Origin: an uncultured Lachnospiraceae bacterium
GTDB lineage: Bacteria > Bacillota > Clostridia > Lachnospirales > Lachnospiraceae
NCBI GenBank assembly: GCA_945609985.1
Contig: CALYZQ010000014.1
Span: 1 to 36,298, forward strand
Length of the DNA stretch: 36,298 nucleotides
Reading direction: 5' to 3'
The notes below the pieces were generated by a model, which was not told where the DNA came from, did not search any database, and saw nothing but the letters and a program-made list of their open reading frames with translations. Both the position numbers and the translations under genes were made by a program. Positions 23,850 through 33,553 of the stretch are shown here, piece by piece (position 1 is the stretch's first letter; every line of letters starts with the position of its first letter).

Positions 23850-25919
23850 CTAGAAAATCTTTTTAACGGCATTCGCCATATCTTCTGCCATCTCCACGGA
23901 TACTCTTACAATTTCAAGTTTCATATACAACGAATTGTCTGTCTTAGGCTGGAGCTTTGTAATATTAAGGTTGATATTAGGATCTTTCGTTGGAAATACC
24001 AGACTGATACCATCCTTTCCCTTCATCACCTTACCATTTACACACAAAACACCCCGAGCCCCCACCGGTACAGCCTCTCCGTTAAAGGTAAGCTCCTTTA
24101 TCTTGCAGATGCAGGCATCAAAAGCCGGATCAATACGCAAGTTCTGCACATTTCCGCTGACCTGATACGTAAACTCTATTTCATTATCACCCTTAAAGGC
24201 ATCCGGTATAAATACAGAAGTCTCCTCCTGATATCCATTCCCCAAATCCTCATAAACCTGCACGCGGAAAATATCCTCTTCCTTCTGAAAGCTCTTTAGC
24301 CACCGCTGCGGCTCATAAATTTCTCCGCCTATTATCTCCCTAAGTTCACCCATGGCCAGATACTTTCCGGTCACAAACTTCTGAAAATCACGCTCCTGCT
24401 CGCGATAGCTTTCCGCTTCCTTCTCAGTAATCTCAAGTCTTTCCAAAATTCTGTCAAGTGGAAGACAGTTACGCTTTTCATCCTCCAAAAGGTAACAATA
24501 AACAGCCCTAAATGCCAGCTCCTTTATCGCAATAGCCTTCCCAAAGGTCCACTCATAATCAATCAATGTCCAGTCATCCCCGTGAACAAGAATATTGGAA
24601 AACACCAAATCAAAATCAGCTATCGGATAGTCTTCATTGTGCCCCGTATATTCAAGATATTTGTCAAACAGCTTCATAAAACCGTCAAAATCCTGTTTAT
24701 CCAAACATGCATCCATAAGCTCTGAGAGTGTATGCCCCTGTACAAATTCAAAAGCCGCATAAAATTCACTGTCCGTCTCCACAAGGTTACACTTATTTAC
24801 CTTCAAACCGTTTCCCTCGTATCTTTTTGTCAGGCTTTCATAAGCTGCGGGCAGATTTGCAACATGTTCCTTTGCATCATCCGTGAGTGGATACTTGCGC
24901 ACCTCTTTCCCATCAGATTCACTCTCACAAATCACCGTTTTGATTTGATACTCCTTTGCCCTGTCATTGGAATATCTTGCATAATTTACATCTATATCCT
25001 CTCCAAGCACTATCAGATAGGAATTGGAGAATACCGGGAACAAACCGTCCTTTACCAAACCGTCAAAAGCATTCTTTTCATTAAACAAAAGCATTCTGTT
25101 CCTATCAAAATTCCTCAGATTATTGGTCAGTTCTCCCATTCCCGGAAGTCGTTTGTCCGAGTAGACCGTAGTCATAAATTTGTAATCCGGATATGGGTAA
25201 TAAAAATGATACTTCTCTACGCCGCATTCCGCAAAAATTGCTTCCAGTCCCTGTCTTGAAAAGGTACGCACACCACCACCGGATGCATAATTTTCTATGC
25301 CGCTAAAATAGGTACCCAGATGGTCCTCCATGCACCCCGCAAAATACTTAAGTCCGTATTTATTTTCAATGGCAATTACAATCCTTCCTCCCGGAGCCAA
25401 ATGCTTCTTTAAAATATTTAAAAACTCTACAAAGGGTTTATCCCCACCGATATAGCTCTGCCCATACTCAAATACACCTATCAGACAAATATACGTATAA
25501 TCTGCGGGCAAATCAGGTTCTATATCCTTGAAATTACCCACATGTATCGTAACATTCTCACATTCATCATGCCTATATGCATTTATCATACTGCGCTTCT
25601 TGGACAAATCCACGCAGGTAACGCTTCCCGCTTTTTTTGACAGCGCACCGGTAATGGCACCACAGCCACTACCTACCTCCAACACCCTGTCCGCCTTTGA
25701 AATAGGGAGAAATTCCACAATATTCTCCCTCTGGCAGGACAAGTGATACAATACGGGCCAGCTTTTCTTTTCTTCTATGATTTTTTGAAATTCTATTTCA
25801 GAATAATTTCTGGTTATTTCTAGGATTTCATCTTCCACCGCCCCGTCACAATAGAAATCTTCTCCGGGGTATCTGCTCAAATCCAGCCAAACCTTTCCAA
25901 TCTGCTCTCTGTTTTCCAA
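23850..25919 (-). CDS. methyltransferase-kinase fusion, WbdD-like chain-capping candidate
   Basis: Residues 60-260 form a class I SAM methyltransferase: motif I VLEVGSGCGAITG (79-91), acidic VTCVDLS after strand 2, and LAPGGRIVIAIENKYGL. Residues 330-530 look like a protein-kinase/APH-fold kinase: hinge FEFVQGHTLSELM, catalytic-loop DFDLVFSNIL (Asp437 with Asn442 five residues on), metal-site LIDYEW (Asp454). Residues 540-689 are beta-rich with no coiled coil seen. Methyltransferase-kinase fusions are known from WbdD, which ends O-antigen chains with methyl phosphate in ABC-transporter systems. The nearby Wzt carries a C-terminal domain of the type that reads such caps. The function here is inferred. 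The start is TTG 25919 with AAGGAGG 5 nt upstream. Confidence 0.75.
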   Translation of the reverse strand: MENREQIGKVWLDLSRYPGEDFYCDGAVEDEILEITRNYSEIEFQKIIEEKKSWPVLYHLSCQRENIVEFLPISKADRVLEVGSGCGAITGALSKKAGSVTCVDLSKKRSMINAYRHDECENVTIHVGNFKDIEPDLPADYTYICLIGVFEYGQSYIGGDKPFVEFLNILKKHLAPGGRIVIAIENKYGLKYFAGCMEDHLGTYFSGIENYASGGGVRTFSRQGLEAIFAECGVEKYHFYYPYPDYKFMTTVYSDKRLPGMGELTNNLRNFDRNRMLLFNEKNAFDGLVKDGLFPVFSNSYLIVLGEDIDVNYARYSNDRAKEYQIKTVICESESDGKEVRKYPLTDDAKEHVANLPAAYESLTKRYEGNGLKVNKCNLVETDSEFYAAFEFVQGHTLSELMDACLDKQDFDGFMKLFDKYLEYTGHNEDYPIADFDLVFSNILVHGDDWTLIDYEWTFGKAIAIKELAFRAVYCYLLEDEKRNCLPLDRILERLEITEKEAESYREQERDFQKFVTGKYLAMGELREIIGGEIYEPQRWLKSFQKEEDIFRVQVYEDLGNGYQEETSVFIPDAFKGDNEIEFTYQVSGNVQNLRIDPAFDACICKIKELTFNGEAVPVGARGVLCVNGKVMKGKDGISLVFPTKDPNINLNITKLQPKTDNSLYMKLEIVRVSVEMAEDMANAVKKIF

Positions 25920-25929
25920 GGGAACCTCC

Positions 25930-27426
25930 TTATTCTTCCTCTTCTATACAAACAATACTATTCTTGCCGAAATAAAGTGCCATAAAATAATTTGGTTCAT
26001 AACTCGGATCCCCCGACAAATCGCCCAAACACAACAGCCATGGTTTAAACACATATGGCCTCACGATGACATCAGGCTCATTACTTTCACAAATTTCTAC
26101 TCTGTCCAAATACTCCTGATAATAATTATATGCCTCTCCAGTATGCACAAAATAGTAAGCACAATAAGAAGAATACATTCCTCCCTTATTGGGTTCTGCA
26201 ACAAAAATGACTATCATAATTATGGCAGTAATTACATGATAACACCATGTATTTTTCAAATGGAAGCCCATTCCCTTCTTCTCCAGATAACGGCAAAACC
26301 ATCCTAACAGGTAAAACAAATTTATAAACAATAGTAGCTGGAAGCTTACTTTTACCATATTCGTAGCTCTGCCCAATAATGCATGCCCCATGGTATACAT
26401 GGTAGGAGCAAATCCTGCGGCATACAGGCAGAATGACCATATCGCCACCAATGCAGGATATCTGAATGTAAATTTTGACTTTTTTACCAGGTACCATGCC
26501 ACGGGAACCATAAATGCCACAATCACGAACGTCCTAAGTCCCGTAAAATCCCAGAAATGCGTGAATGCACTTTGAAAAGAACGCAAGACTGCCTCCGGCA
26601 CGGAAAGTTTTAATCCTAAATAATGTTGCATTCTACGGGCATTTCCCGGAGCTGAAAGATTCATATACATTGCCACTGCATATACCACTCCTGCCGGAAT
26701 AATTCTCAACACATTTTTATTACGAAAAATCAATCCGAAACCCAATATAGATAAAACAACCAGTCCTACTTGTAAAACGGTAACATTGTTTGCACCGCCC
26801 ACCATAACTGCACCAATAAGACTTCCGGCTATCAACAATCCGATGCTCCACTTGCTTTTTGCATAAATCAACTTCAACAATCCCGCTATAAACAGCATAC
26901 CAAATCCATGCATAGCCGTATAATGCACTGCCGAATTATACCAAAAAAAACCTTCTATAGCTGAACGCATAAAAAGAACTACTGTAGCAGCCACCAACGC
27001 CTGCACTGCAAGGTTCGCCCATTTATCGTTACTCTTTATCACTTCTTTAAGCAACACATGTACCAGACAAAAAACACCCAGTATCAGCACCGCCAAAACA
27101 AACCACAAGCCCAACACATATTTATCTGTACCCCAAATCGCCGGCATCATCGACATAAAAAAACAAGATGTGTAGGTTCCCTGCCACGAATACCATGACT
27201 GCTTCACATTAGTAAATGCTCCGTTTAAAGCATCCCCAAAAGAATGCTTTATCTCCCACATATGTTTCGCAAATCTTCCGTATGAAAAATCGTCATACCA
27301 GGGCACGCAATTTGTCATTATTCTTACTATCGGAAACAAAACCACCAGAAGAAACAAAACCGCTCCGATGGCTAAAAGTTTCATACTAATTTGTGCATTT
27401 GTTATTTTGGTTATATATTTCTTCAT
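25930..27426 (-). CDS. polytopic membrane protein, DUF6056/GT-C-like
   Basis: A 498-residue protein with about eleven membrane segments. The first extracytoplasmic loop has WYDDFSYG (Asp45, Asp46), matching the acidic motif of GT-C glycosyltransferases, and the mid-protein has NLSAPGNARRMQHY, which I associate with the DUF6056 family. The acidic C-terminal tail ends in EEEE. Within a glycan export locus, addition of side-chain sugars from a polyprenyl-phosphate donor outside the cell is a reasonable guess. ATG 27426 has GAGGAAA upstream. It lies 27 nt after wzt and 10 nt before the WbdD-like gene. Confidence 0.65.
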   Translation of the reverse strand: MKKYITKITNAQISMKLLAIGAVLFLLVVLFPIVRIMTNCVPWYDDFSYGRFAKHMWEIKHSFGDALNGAFTNVKQSWYSWQGTYTSCFFMSMMPAIWGTDKYVLGLWFVLAVLILGVFCLVHVLLKEVIKSNDKWANLAVQALVAATVVLFMRSAIEGFFWYNSAVHYTAMHGFGMLFIAGLLKLIYAKSKWSIGLLIAGSLIGAVMVGGANNVTVLQVGLVVLSILGFGLIFRNKNVLRIIPAGVVYAVAMYMNLSAPGNARRMQHYLGLKLSVPEAVLRSFQSAFTHFWDFTGLRTFVIVAFMVPVAWYLVKKSKFTFRYPALVAIWSFCLYAAGFAPTMYTMGHALLGRATNMVKVSFQLLLFINLFYLLGWFCRYLEKKGMGFHLKNTWCYHVITAIIMIVIFVAEPNKGGMYSSYCAYYFVHTGEAYNYYQEYLDRVEICESNEPDVIVRPYVFKPWLLCLGDLSGDPSYEPNYFMALYFGKNSIVCIEEEE

Positions 27427-27453
27427 ATATATTTCCTCACACTCTCATTACGT

Positions 27454-28725
27454 CTATATATTCTTTACTGCAATCCGCGCATTCATATCAAAATATCCAA
27501 CCGTGTTTTTATCAGATATTACCGTAATATTCACCACATCATAAAGCCTGTGATACACTTCAAATACGTCCCCGTCATATCCGGTAAGTCCCAGGGAAAG
27601 AAGATACTCTCCTCCCTGCAGGGACATATTTTGTGTGAAGGTGATTTCTTTTACATCACCCGCCTTTGCGCTATCCAAAAAAGCCTTTTCCACCATGGTG
27701 TTAGTACCTGTTATTTCCACACCAATCACATTTTTGATGGTATATGCAAAAATCGGTGCCTTAATGTCTTCATAAAACTTTACCTTCATATGAATGGTAA
27801 AATCTGAATTCTTCAGAATGGAATTACTTCTTACACCTCTGTCGTCCGTAATATAACATTCTACAATCTCTCCCTGTTTGGTTCCGTACTCCAAAAGCTC
27901 CGGATTTAGTCCCTCCGGCCGGGGTGACGATGTCGGGGAGCCTTCGCTTCCTTCATCCGTAACTTCTTCTACATCCTCATACTGCCCTACAAGCACCTTC
28001 TTGTAGGCATCTATCATCTCCTTGGGCTTTCCTTCTCCCAAAAGCTTTCCCTGATTCAAAAGATATACCCTGTCACAATACTTGCTGACACTGCTTAGAT
28101 CATGACTGACAAACACAATGGTTTTGCCCAGCTTCTTAAATTCCTCAAATTTGTGATAGCATTTTGCCTGAAAGAAAACATCTCCTACAGACAGCGCCTC
28201 GTCCACAATCAGAATCTCCGGCTCTATATTGATTGCTACCGCAAAGGCAAGGCGCACAAACATACCGCTGGAGTAAGTTTTACAGGGCTGATATACATAA
28301 TCCCCTATATCTGCAAATTCCAGAATAGCAGGAAGCTTCTCCTCTATTTCCTTCTCTGAAAAGCCCATCATGGTACCGTTTAAATATACATTCTCGATAC
28401 CGTTATATTCCATATTAAATCCTGCTCCCAGCTCCAAAAGCGCAGAGATACGGCCATCAACCTTAACCTCACCGGCTGTCGGATTCAAAACACCGGTAAT
28501 GATTTTTAAGATGGTGGATTTTCCCGAACCATTGGTACCGATAATGCCCACCGTCTCGCCCTTCTTTATCTGCAAATTCACATCCTGCAGAGCATAATGC
28601 TTCTTGGGCGGATTTTTCTTCAAAAGGCCAAACGCATCTTTCATACGGTCTGAAGGTTTGTTATATAATTTGTATACTTTTTGAACATTTTGCACATCAA
28701 TGGCAATTTGTGTATTTTCCAGCAT
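27454..28725 (-). CDS. wzt: polysaccharide ABC exporter ATPase with C-terminal Wzt domain
   Basis: Powers export of a lipid-linked polysaccharide. The nucleotide-binding domain covers residues 1-235: Walker A GTNGSGKST, signature YSSGMFVRLAFAVAI, Walker B ILIVDEALSVGD, switch VSHDL. A linker (SPTSSPRPEG) leads to a C-terminal beta-sandwich-type domain (about 265-423) with GVEITGTNT and the closing VGYFDMNARI, typical of the Wzt C-terminal domain that recognises the modified end of a finished chain. Its presence fits the WbdD-like capping candidate. The start is ambiguous: ATG 28725 or TTG 28737 four codons upstream; neither has a strong ribosome binding site. Confidence 0.93.
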   Translation of the reverse strand: MLENTQIAIDVQNVQKVYKLYNKPSDRMKDAFGLLKKNPPKKHYALQDVNLQIKKGETVGIIGTNGSGKSTILKIITGVLNPTAGEVKVDGRISALLELGAGFNMEYNGIENVYLNGTMMGFSEKEIEEKLPAILEFADIGDYVYQPCKTYSSGMFVRLAFAVAINIEPEILIVDEALSVGDVFFQAKCYHKFEEFKKLGKTIVFVSHDLSSVSKYCDRVYLLNQGKLLGEGKPKEMIDAYKKVLVGQYEDVEEVTDEGSEGSPTSSPRPEGLNPELLEYGTKQGEIVECYITDDRGVRSNSILKNSDFTIHMKVKFYEDIKAPIFAYTIKNVIGVEITGTNTMVEKAFLDSAKAGDVKEITFTQNMSLQGGEYLLSLGLTGYDGDVFEVYHRLYDVVNITVISDKNTVGYFDMNARIAVKNI

Positions 28726-28775
28726 TTTATGCACCAAGCGCTATCTGCACCCTTTCTTCCGTCTTCGGATTATTT

Positions 28776-29567
28776 TTACAATACATCGGCAAAATGTACC
28801 TTGAGACGTTTAAATACTCTGGTTCCTAACAAAAACAATATCGCTGTAATTCCCCAAAAATACAGAGTATAAGCAATATCTTCAAAAAACCACTGTCGCT
28901 CCAATATGGCACTGCGGTATCCATCCACAATATACACCAGCGGATTTAGTTTAAAAAACAAAACCGCACTCCCAAAACGAGACTGCATATCACCCAAATT
29001 CCACAGAATCGGAGTCGCCCACATGCCTATCTGAAGGGCAATGCTGATAATCTGGGACAAATCCCTGAAAAACACTACCACTGCACATGTTGTATAACTG
29101 ATTGCCAGCACCAAAACAAAAAGGCATGCACTGTAATACAAAAGCTGTACCGTATAAATCGTAGGAAAATAACCGTATAGGCATGACATGATAAGCAGCA
29201 CTCCCACAAAGAACACATGAATAAAGCCTGCTGCCACCACCTTAATAATGGGCAGTACATTGATATTAAAAACTACTTTTTTCACCAGATAATGATATTC
29301 TAACAACGCTGCCGTACCATGATTTAAAGCCTCGCTGAAAAAAAACCAGGGCACAAGACCTGCTGTCAGGGATAATACATACGGCGCTCTTGTTCCGTCC
29401 TGTAAAAGAGGACCTTCACTGTTAAACACAATATCAAACACCAGAAAGTACATAATTACCGTGACAACCGGCTGCGTCATAGCCCAAACGGCACCCAGAT
29501 AAGAACCTGAATACCGTTTCTTAAAATCATTTTTTGCAAGCTTCCATATCAAATGCCTGTCTTTCAT
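28776..29567 (-). CDS. wzm: polysaccharide ABC exporter permease
   Basis: The membrane half of the exporter, 263 residues with six hydrophobic segments (ABC-2 type). The N-terminus WKLAKNDFKKRYSGSYLGAV is the usual cytoplasmic interface sequence of Wzm/TagG/RfbA-type permeases, and VYRD-type region VVFFRDLSQIISIALQIGMW and NPLVYIVDGYRSAIL are conserved in the family. It starts 2 nt after the rfbC stop and is followed by wzt, giving the standard exporter pair. Confidence 0.94.
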   Translation of the reverse strand: MKDRHLIWKLAKNDFKKRYSGSYLGAVWAMTQPVVTVIMYFLVFDIVFNSEGPLLQDGTRAPYVLSLTAGLVPWFFFSEALNHGTAALLEYHYLVKKVVFNINVLPIIKVVAAGFIHVFFVGVLLIMSCLYGYFPTIYTVQLLYYSACLFVLVLAISYTTCAVVVFFRDLSQIISIALQIGMWATPILWNLGDMQSRFGSAVLFFKLNPLVYIVDGYRSAILERQWFFEDIAYTLYFWGITAILFLLGTRVFKRLKVHFADVL

Positions 29568-29569
29568 TC

Positions 29570-30133
29570 CTATTTTCCAGCCTTCTTCTTATAGTCTGCA
29601 AAACTGCCATGCTTAGTATCTTTTTCGGAAAGTGTCAATTCCATTCCCTCAGGAATAGGCCACTCTACACCAATATCAGGATCATTATACATGAAACCAC
29701 CCTCATCATTGGGATGATAGAAGTCCGATACCTTGTAGCAGAATTCCGCATAATCGGATAACACTAAGAAGCCATGGGCAAATCCCTTAGGCACAAAAAA
29801 CTGCTTCTTATTCTCCTCTGAAAGCAAGACTCCGTGCCACTTACCAAAAGTAGGAGAGCCCTCTCTCAAATCTACAGCCACATCATATACTTCTCCCTTA
29901 ATAACCCTCACAAGCTTGTCTTGGGGATAATTAATCTGGAAGTGAAGTCCTCTGAGCACGCCTTTCTTGGAAGCAGACTGATTGTCCTGTACAAACACAA
30001 CATCAATACCTGCCTCTTTACAATCATTATAATTATAGGTCTCAATAAAATAACCCCTTGCATCTCCGCGCACTTCAGGTGTAATCACCTTAAGGCCCTC
30101 GATTTCACATGTTTCAACCGTTAATTTTCCCAT
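29570..30133 (-). CDS. rfbC: dTDP-4-dehydrorhamnose 3,5-epimerase
   Basis: Third step of dTDP-L-rhamnose synthesis. A cupin-fold enzyme of 187 residues: RGDARGYFIETYN, FVQDNQSASKKGVLRGLHFQ with the catalytic His in LRGLHFQ, and VPKGFAHGFLVLSDYAEFCYKVSDFY with the conserved Tyr. ATG 30133 is chosen over a frame six codons longer because AAGGA lies 6 nt before it. It follows the GH25 gene by 30 nt. Confidence 0.96.
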   Translation of the reverse strand: MGKLTVETCEIEGLKVITPEVRGDARGYFIETYNYNDCKEAGIDVVFVQDNQSASKKGVLRGLHFQINYPQDKLVRVIKGEVYDVAVDLREGSPTFGKWHGVLLSEENKKQFFVPKGFAHGFLVLSDYAEFCYKVSDFYHPNDEGGFMYNDPDIGVEWPIPEGMELTLSEKDTKHGSFADYKKKAGK

Positions 30134-30163
30134 AACTGTTCCTTTCTGCATGCAACTGCATTC

Positions 30164-31435
30164 CTAGTAATAATATATATTCAAATCCACATTGCCGTTG
30201 ATACCGTCAATCTTACCCTTTGAGGTATACTGCCACATTCCATAATACCCCTGATAAAGCGGTACGCTACGGTACTCTGCCAACCAGATAAAGTAGTTGT
30301 CCAACCGTTTGGTTTCCAGTCTGTTGTTATACCAGTTGCGGCTTCCGTAAACGCCTGCCGTATATCCGGCATTCTCGATGGTCCGGCAAAATGCCTCACA
30401 CACAAGGGTTCGGGTCTCTACATCAAGACCGTCCGCCCTACCGCTGCCACCGGCTCCTTCCGTATCGATAAACACCGGAAATACTACCTTGTACTTACGA
30501 AGGAGTTCCAGCACCATGGAAGCCTCTTCCACAGCTTCCACTTCGTTCACCGCCTGGGTAAAGAAATATACACCCGTAGGAATTCCGGCAGCTTGTGCAC
30601 CTCTCATATTTTCCTCAAAACGAGGGTCTTGTACTAAGCTTCCGGACACGGAACCGCGATACCCGGCTCTGATAATAGCAAATTCTACACCGGCATTCTT
30701 TACTTTATCCCAGTCAATCTCTCCATTCCATTTGGACACATCAATACCGGCCTTGGATTTACCACTCAAAACCTGTAGCTTATTAATCTCAGACTTGTCC
30801 GCATCTGACTTTGCATCCTGTTCCCTGCTGTCCTCCGTCTCGGCATCCACCTCATCCTCCGTCTTGATAAGAAGCGAGATATCATCAATTGCAACATACT
30901 CCACCTTATCTTTTACACGGACTCTGGTCTCATTTAAGGGAACTTTATAGCCCTCCTGCGGCAACAACTCCACAAAATATTCACCGGACGACAAATCTCC
31001 GATATAAATCACACCATCCTTATCCAGATCTTTAAACTCGCCAAGACCTTCAAGAGAAACATAAAAACTCTCACCCTTTACAGGTTTTCCTTCAATGTCA
31101 ACAATCTGAATACGCAGATCCTTCTCCACGGATGTCATTACCAGAGACAAACGGTTAGCCTGATTGCGGATATCCTCAAGGAGAGGATTTACTTCCTTGT
31201 CAAAAAAGGTATTATCCTTTAAAAACGCTGATAAATCGTCCCCTATCTGTCCCGACTGTATCTCCGTCTGCACAATAGGCTTTGCTTCTTTATCCGACAT
31301 GCTTTCCGCCATAGGTCTTTTCCCGCTCTGACTACTCTGTTCATCCTTGGTATTGCCTGCAACCACTATTATGACAACCAGCAGTATCACCGCAAGGGAT
31401 GCATTGATTGCCGCCTTTCGCAGTTTAGAGTCCAT
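30164..31435 (-). CDS. membrane-anchored GH25 lysozyme with prealbumin-like domain
   Basis: A 423-residue muramidase expected to cut peptidoglycan outside the cell. One membrane segment (about 10-27) is the anchor. Residues 90-190 form a small beta domain: [38 protein letters not shown]. An acidic linker follows. The GH25 domain covers about 229-423: [52 protein letters not shown] (DxE acid pair) and [13 protein letters not shown]. It overlaps the end of rfbA by 11 nt, with GAGG 6 nt before the ATG, so it is translationally coupled to the sugar-nucleotide gene. It is a shorter paralogue of the lysozyme at 33554-36298. Confidence 0.9.
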   Translation of the reverse strand: MDSKLRKAAINASLAVILLVVIIVVAGNTKDEQSSQSGKRPMAESMSDKEAKPIVQTEIQSGQIGDDLSAFLKDNTFFDKEVNPLLEDIRNQANRLSLVMTSVEKDLRIQIVDIEGKPVKGESFYVSLEGLGEFKDLDKDGVIYIGDLSSGEYFVELLPQEGYKVPLNETRVRVKDKVEYVAIDDISLLIKTEDEVDAETEDSREQDAKSDADKSEINKLQVLSGKSKAGIDVSKWNGEIDWDKVKNAGVEFAIIRAGYRGSVSGSLVQDPRFEENMRGAQAAGIPTGVYFFTQAVNEVEAVEEASMVLELLRKYKVVFPVFIDTEGAGGSGRADGLDVETRTLVCEAFCRTIENAGYTAGVYGSRNWYNNRLETKRLDNYFIWLAEYRSVPLYQGYYGMWQYTSKGKIDGINGNVDLNIYYY

Positions 31436-32303
31436 TTGCTACCTCAACTAAATATTTACCGTAATTGGTCTTCATCAAAGGCTCCGCAAGAGCAAGCAAC
31501 TGCTCCTTGTCAATAAATCCTCTCTTGTATGCAATCTCCTCAATACAGGAAATATATAAGCCCTGTCTCTTCTGGAAAGCTGCCACGAAATCCGATGCAT
31601 CCAAAAGCGCATCATGATTACCGGTATCCAGCCATGCAAATCCTCTTCCCAATGTTTCTACATTCAATGTACCTCTCTGCAAATACTCATTATTTACAGT
31701 CGTAATTTCAATCTCACCTCTTGCAGAGGGCTTCACATTCTTTGCAATCTCCACCACATCATTATCATAGAAATACAAACCCGGAACCGCATAATTGCTC
31801 TTGGGATTCTCAGGCTTCTCTTCAATGGAGAGTGCCTTTCCGCTTTCATCAAACTCTACTACGCCGTACTCTCTGGGGTCACGCACATAATAACCGAAAA
31901 TAGTCGCGCCGGGCTGACTCTCCGTGCGCATTGCCGCATTTTTAAGCACCTTGGAAAAGCTCTGTCCATAGAAAATATTGTCACCCAGCACAAGCGCTAC
32001 CGCATCCTTACCGATAAACTCCTTGCCGATAATAAACGCATCTGCAAGGCCCCTGGGATACTCCTGTACCGCATAGGATATCTCCATACCAAGCTGATGA
32101 CCGTCTCCCAAAAGCTCCTCAAACACCGGCAAATCCCTTGGGGTAGAGATAATCAGAATCTCACGGATACCCGCAAGCATCAGTGTGGACAAGGGATAAT
32201 ATATCATGGGCTTATCATACACCGGCATAATCTGCTTGGAAATTGCCTTTGTAAGGGGATATAAACGTGTACCGGAACCTCCTGCCAAAATAATACCTTT
32301 CAT
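31425..32303 (-). CDS. rfbA: glucose-1-phosphate thymidylyltransferase
   Basis: First step of dTDP-rhamnose synthesis: Glc-1-P plus dTTP to dTDP-glucose. At 292 residues it is the usual length. The nucleotide-binding signature [16 protein letters not shown] is at the N-terminus, followed by [46 protein letters not shown] and [16 protein letters not shown] 32303 has AAAGGAGG upstream and places the signature at the right position; a 21-codon longer frame is rejected. It lies between rfbB and the GH25 gene. Confidence 0.97.
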   Translation of the reverse strand: MKGIILAGGSGTRLYPLTKAISKQIMPVYDKPMIYYPLSTLMLAGIREILIISTPRDLPVFEELLGDGHQLGMEISYAVQEYPRGLADAFIIGKEFIGKDAVALVLGDNIFYGQSFSKVLKNAAMRTESQPGATIFGYYVRDPREYGVVEFDESGKALSIEEKPENPKSNYAVPGLYFYDNDVVEIAKNVKPSARGEIEITTVNNEYLQRGTLNVETLGRGFAWLDTGNHDALLDASDFVAAFQKRQGLYISCIEEIAYKRGFIDKEQLLALAEPLMKTNYGKYLVEVANGL

Positions 32304-32382
32304 CTTTTTTCCTCCTTTTTTCGTAGTTTTAAACACACCGAATGGGAACGACAATATCGCTCCCATTTGGCATACTTATTTC

Positions 32383-33465
32383 TTATTTTTCGTACATATC
32401 CTCATAATACTTCTGATAGTCTCCGCTTGTTACGTTCTTCATCCACTCTTCATTCTCAAAGAACCAAGCAATGGTCTTTTTAATACCTTCCTTGAACATG
32501 GTCTCTGGATACCAGCCGATTTCTGCTTTAATCTTATCGGGTGCGATAGCGTATCTACGGTCATGACCCTTGCGGTCTTCCACATAGGTAATCAGGTCTG
32601 TGGAAACAAGAGCCTTTCTGGGATCGCCTTCAGGCAGCATCTCCTGCAGGGTCTCTATAATGATGTTGATAATTTCAATATTCTGCTTCTCGTTGTGACC
32701 ACCGATATTGTAGGTCTCAAACAATCTGCCCTGCTCCTGAACCATGTCAATTGCCTTGGCATGATCCTCTACAAACAACCAGTCACGGACATTCTTACCG
32801 TCTCCGTATACAGGCAGTTTCTTACCCTGAAGTGCATTGTTGATAATCAGGGGAATCAGCTTCTCGGGGAACTGATAAGGGCCGTAATTGTTGGAGCAGT
32901 TGGTAATATTCGCAGGGAACTTATAAGTGTCCATATAAGCCTTCACCAGCATATCACTGCTCGCCTTACTTGCAGAGTAAGGGCTGTGGGGATCATAAGG
33001 TGTGGTCTCATAGAAAAATGCATTATCATCATCGGGCAGGGAACCGTACACCTCATCTGTGGATACATGTAAGAATTTCTTACCTTCCTTAAAGGTACCG
33101 TCCGGCAGCTCCCATGCAGCCTTTGCACAATTCAGCATTACAGCTGTACCCAATACATTGGTCTGTACAAACACTTCGGGATTACGGATACTTCTGTCCA
33201 CATGGCTCTCTGCCGCGAAATGTACCACGCGGTCAATGTCATTCTCTGCAAAAATCTTTGCAATAGCTTCTTTATCACAGATATCTGCACGTACAAACGT
33301 ATAATTATCCCTATCCTCGACATCCTTCAGGTTTTCCAGATTGCCTGCATAGGTAAGCACATCCACGTTGATAATACGGATGTCGTTATTATATTTCTTA
33401 AACATGTAATGAATGTAATTGGAGCCGATAAATCCGGCACCGCCGGTCACTAAGTAAGTTCTCAT
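32383..33465 (-). CDS. rfbB: dTDP-glucose 4,6-dehydratase
   Basis: Second step of dTDP-rhamnose synthesis. An extended short-chain dehydrogenase: VTGGAGFIGSNYIHYM (NAD-binding Gly motif), HFAAESHVDRSIRNP, STDEVYGSLPDD (catalytic Asp-Glu) and YSASKASSDMLVKAYM (catalytic Tyr-Lys), then NNYGPYQFPEKLIPL and RDWLFVEDHAKAID. ATG 33465 has AAGGAG upstream and begins the Rossmann fold; a 12-codon longer frame is rejected. A promoter lies directly upstream, so rfbB starts the exporter and glycosylation operon. RfbD, the last enzyme of the pathway, is not in the window. Confidence 0.97.
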   Translation of the reverse strand: MRTYLVTGGAGFIGSNYIHYMFKKYNNDIRIINVDVLTYAGNLENLKDVEDRDNYTFVRADICDKEAIAKIFAENDIDRVVHFAAESHVDRSIRNPEVFVQTNVLGTAVMLNCAKAAWELPDGTFKEGKKFLHVSTDEVYGSLPDDDNAFFYETTPYDPHSPYSASKASSDMLVKAYMDTYKFPANITNCSNNYGPYQFPEKLIPLIINNALQGKKLPVYGDGKNVRDWLFVEDHAKAIDMVQEQGRLFETYNIGGHNEKQNIEIINIIIETLQEMLPEGDPRKALVSTDLITYVEDRKGHDRRYAIAPDKIKAEIGWYPETMFKEGIKKTIAWFFENEEWMKNVTSGDYQKYYEDMYEK

Positions 33466-33511
33466 TTTATTATCTCCTTGTATTTTGTTGCAAATAAGCA
33501 TACTTTTTTAT

Positions 33512-33540
33512 ATTATATCACATTTATCAGTCTTTTGCCA
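33512..33540 (-). promoter_or_regulatory. extended -10 promoter of the rfbB operon
   Basis: TATAAT (33517-33512) preceded by TG one base upstream, an extended -10; the -35 (TGGCAA, 17 bp away) is weak. The 15-bp core ATGTGATATAATATA is identical to the promoter of the phosphohexomutase gene. No clear terminator separates it from the preceding lysozyme gene. Confidence 0.65.
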
Positions 33541-33553
33541 TAAATTTCTTCAA

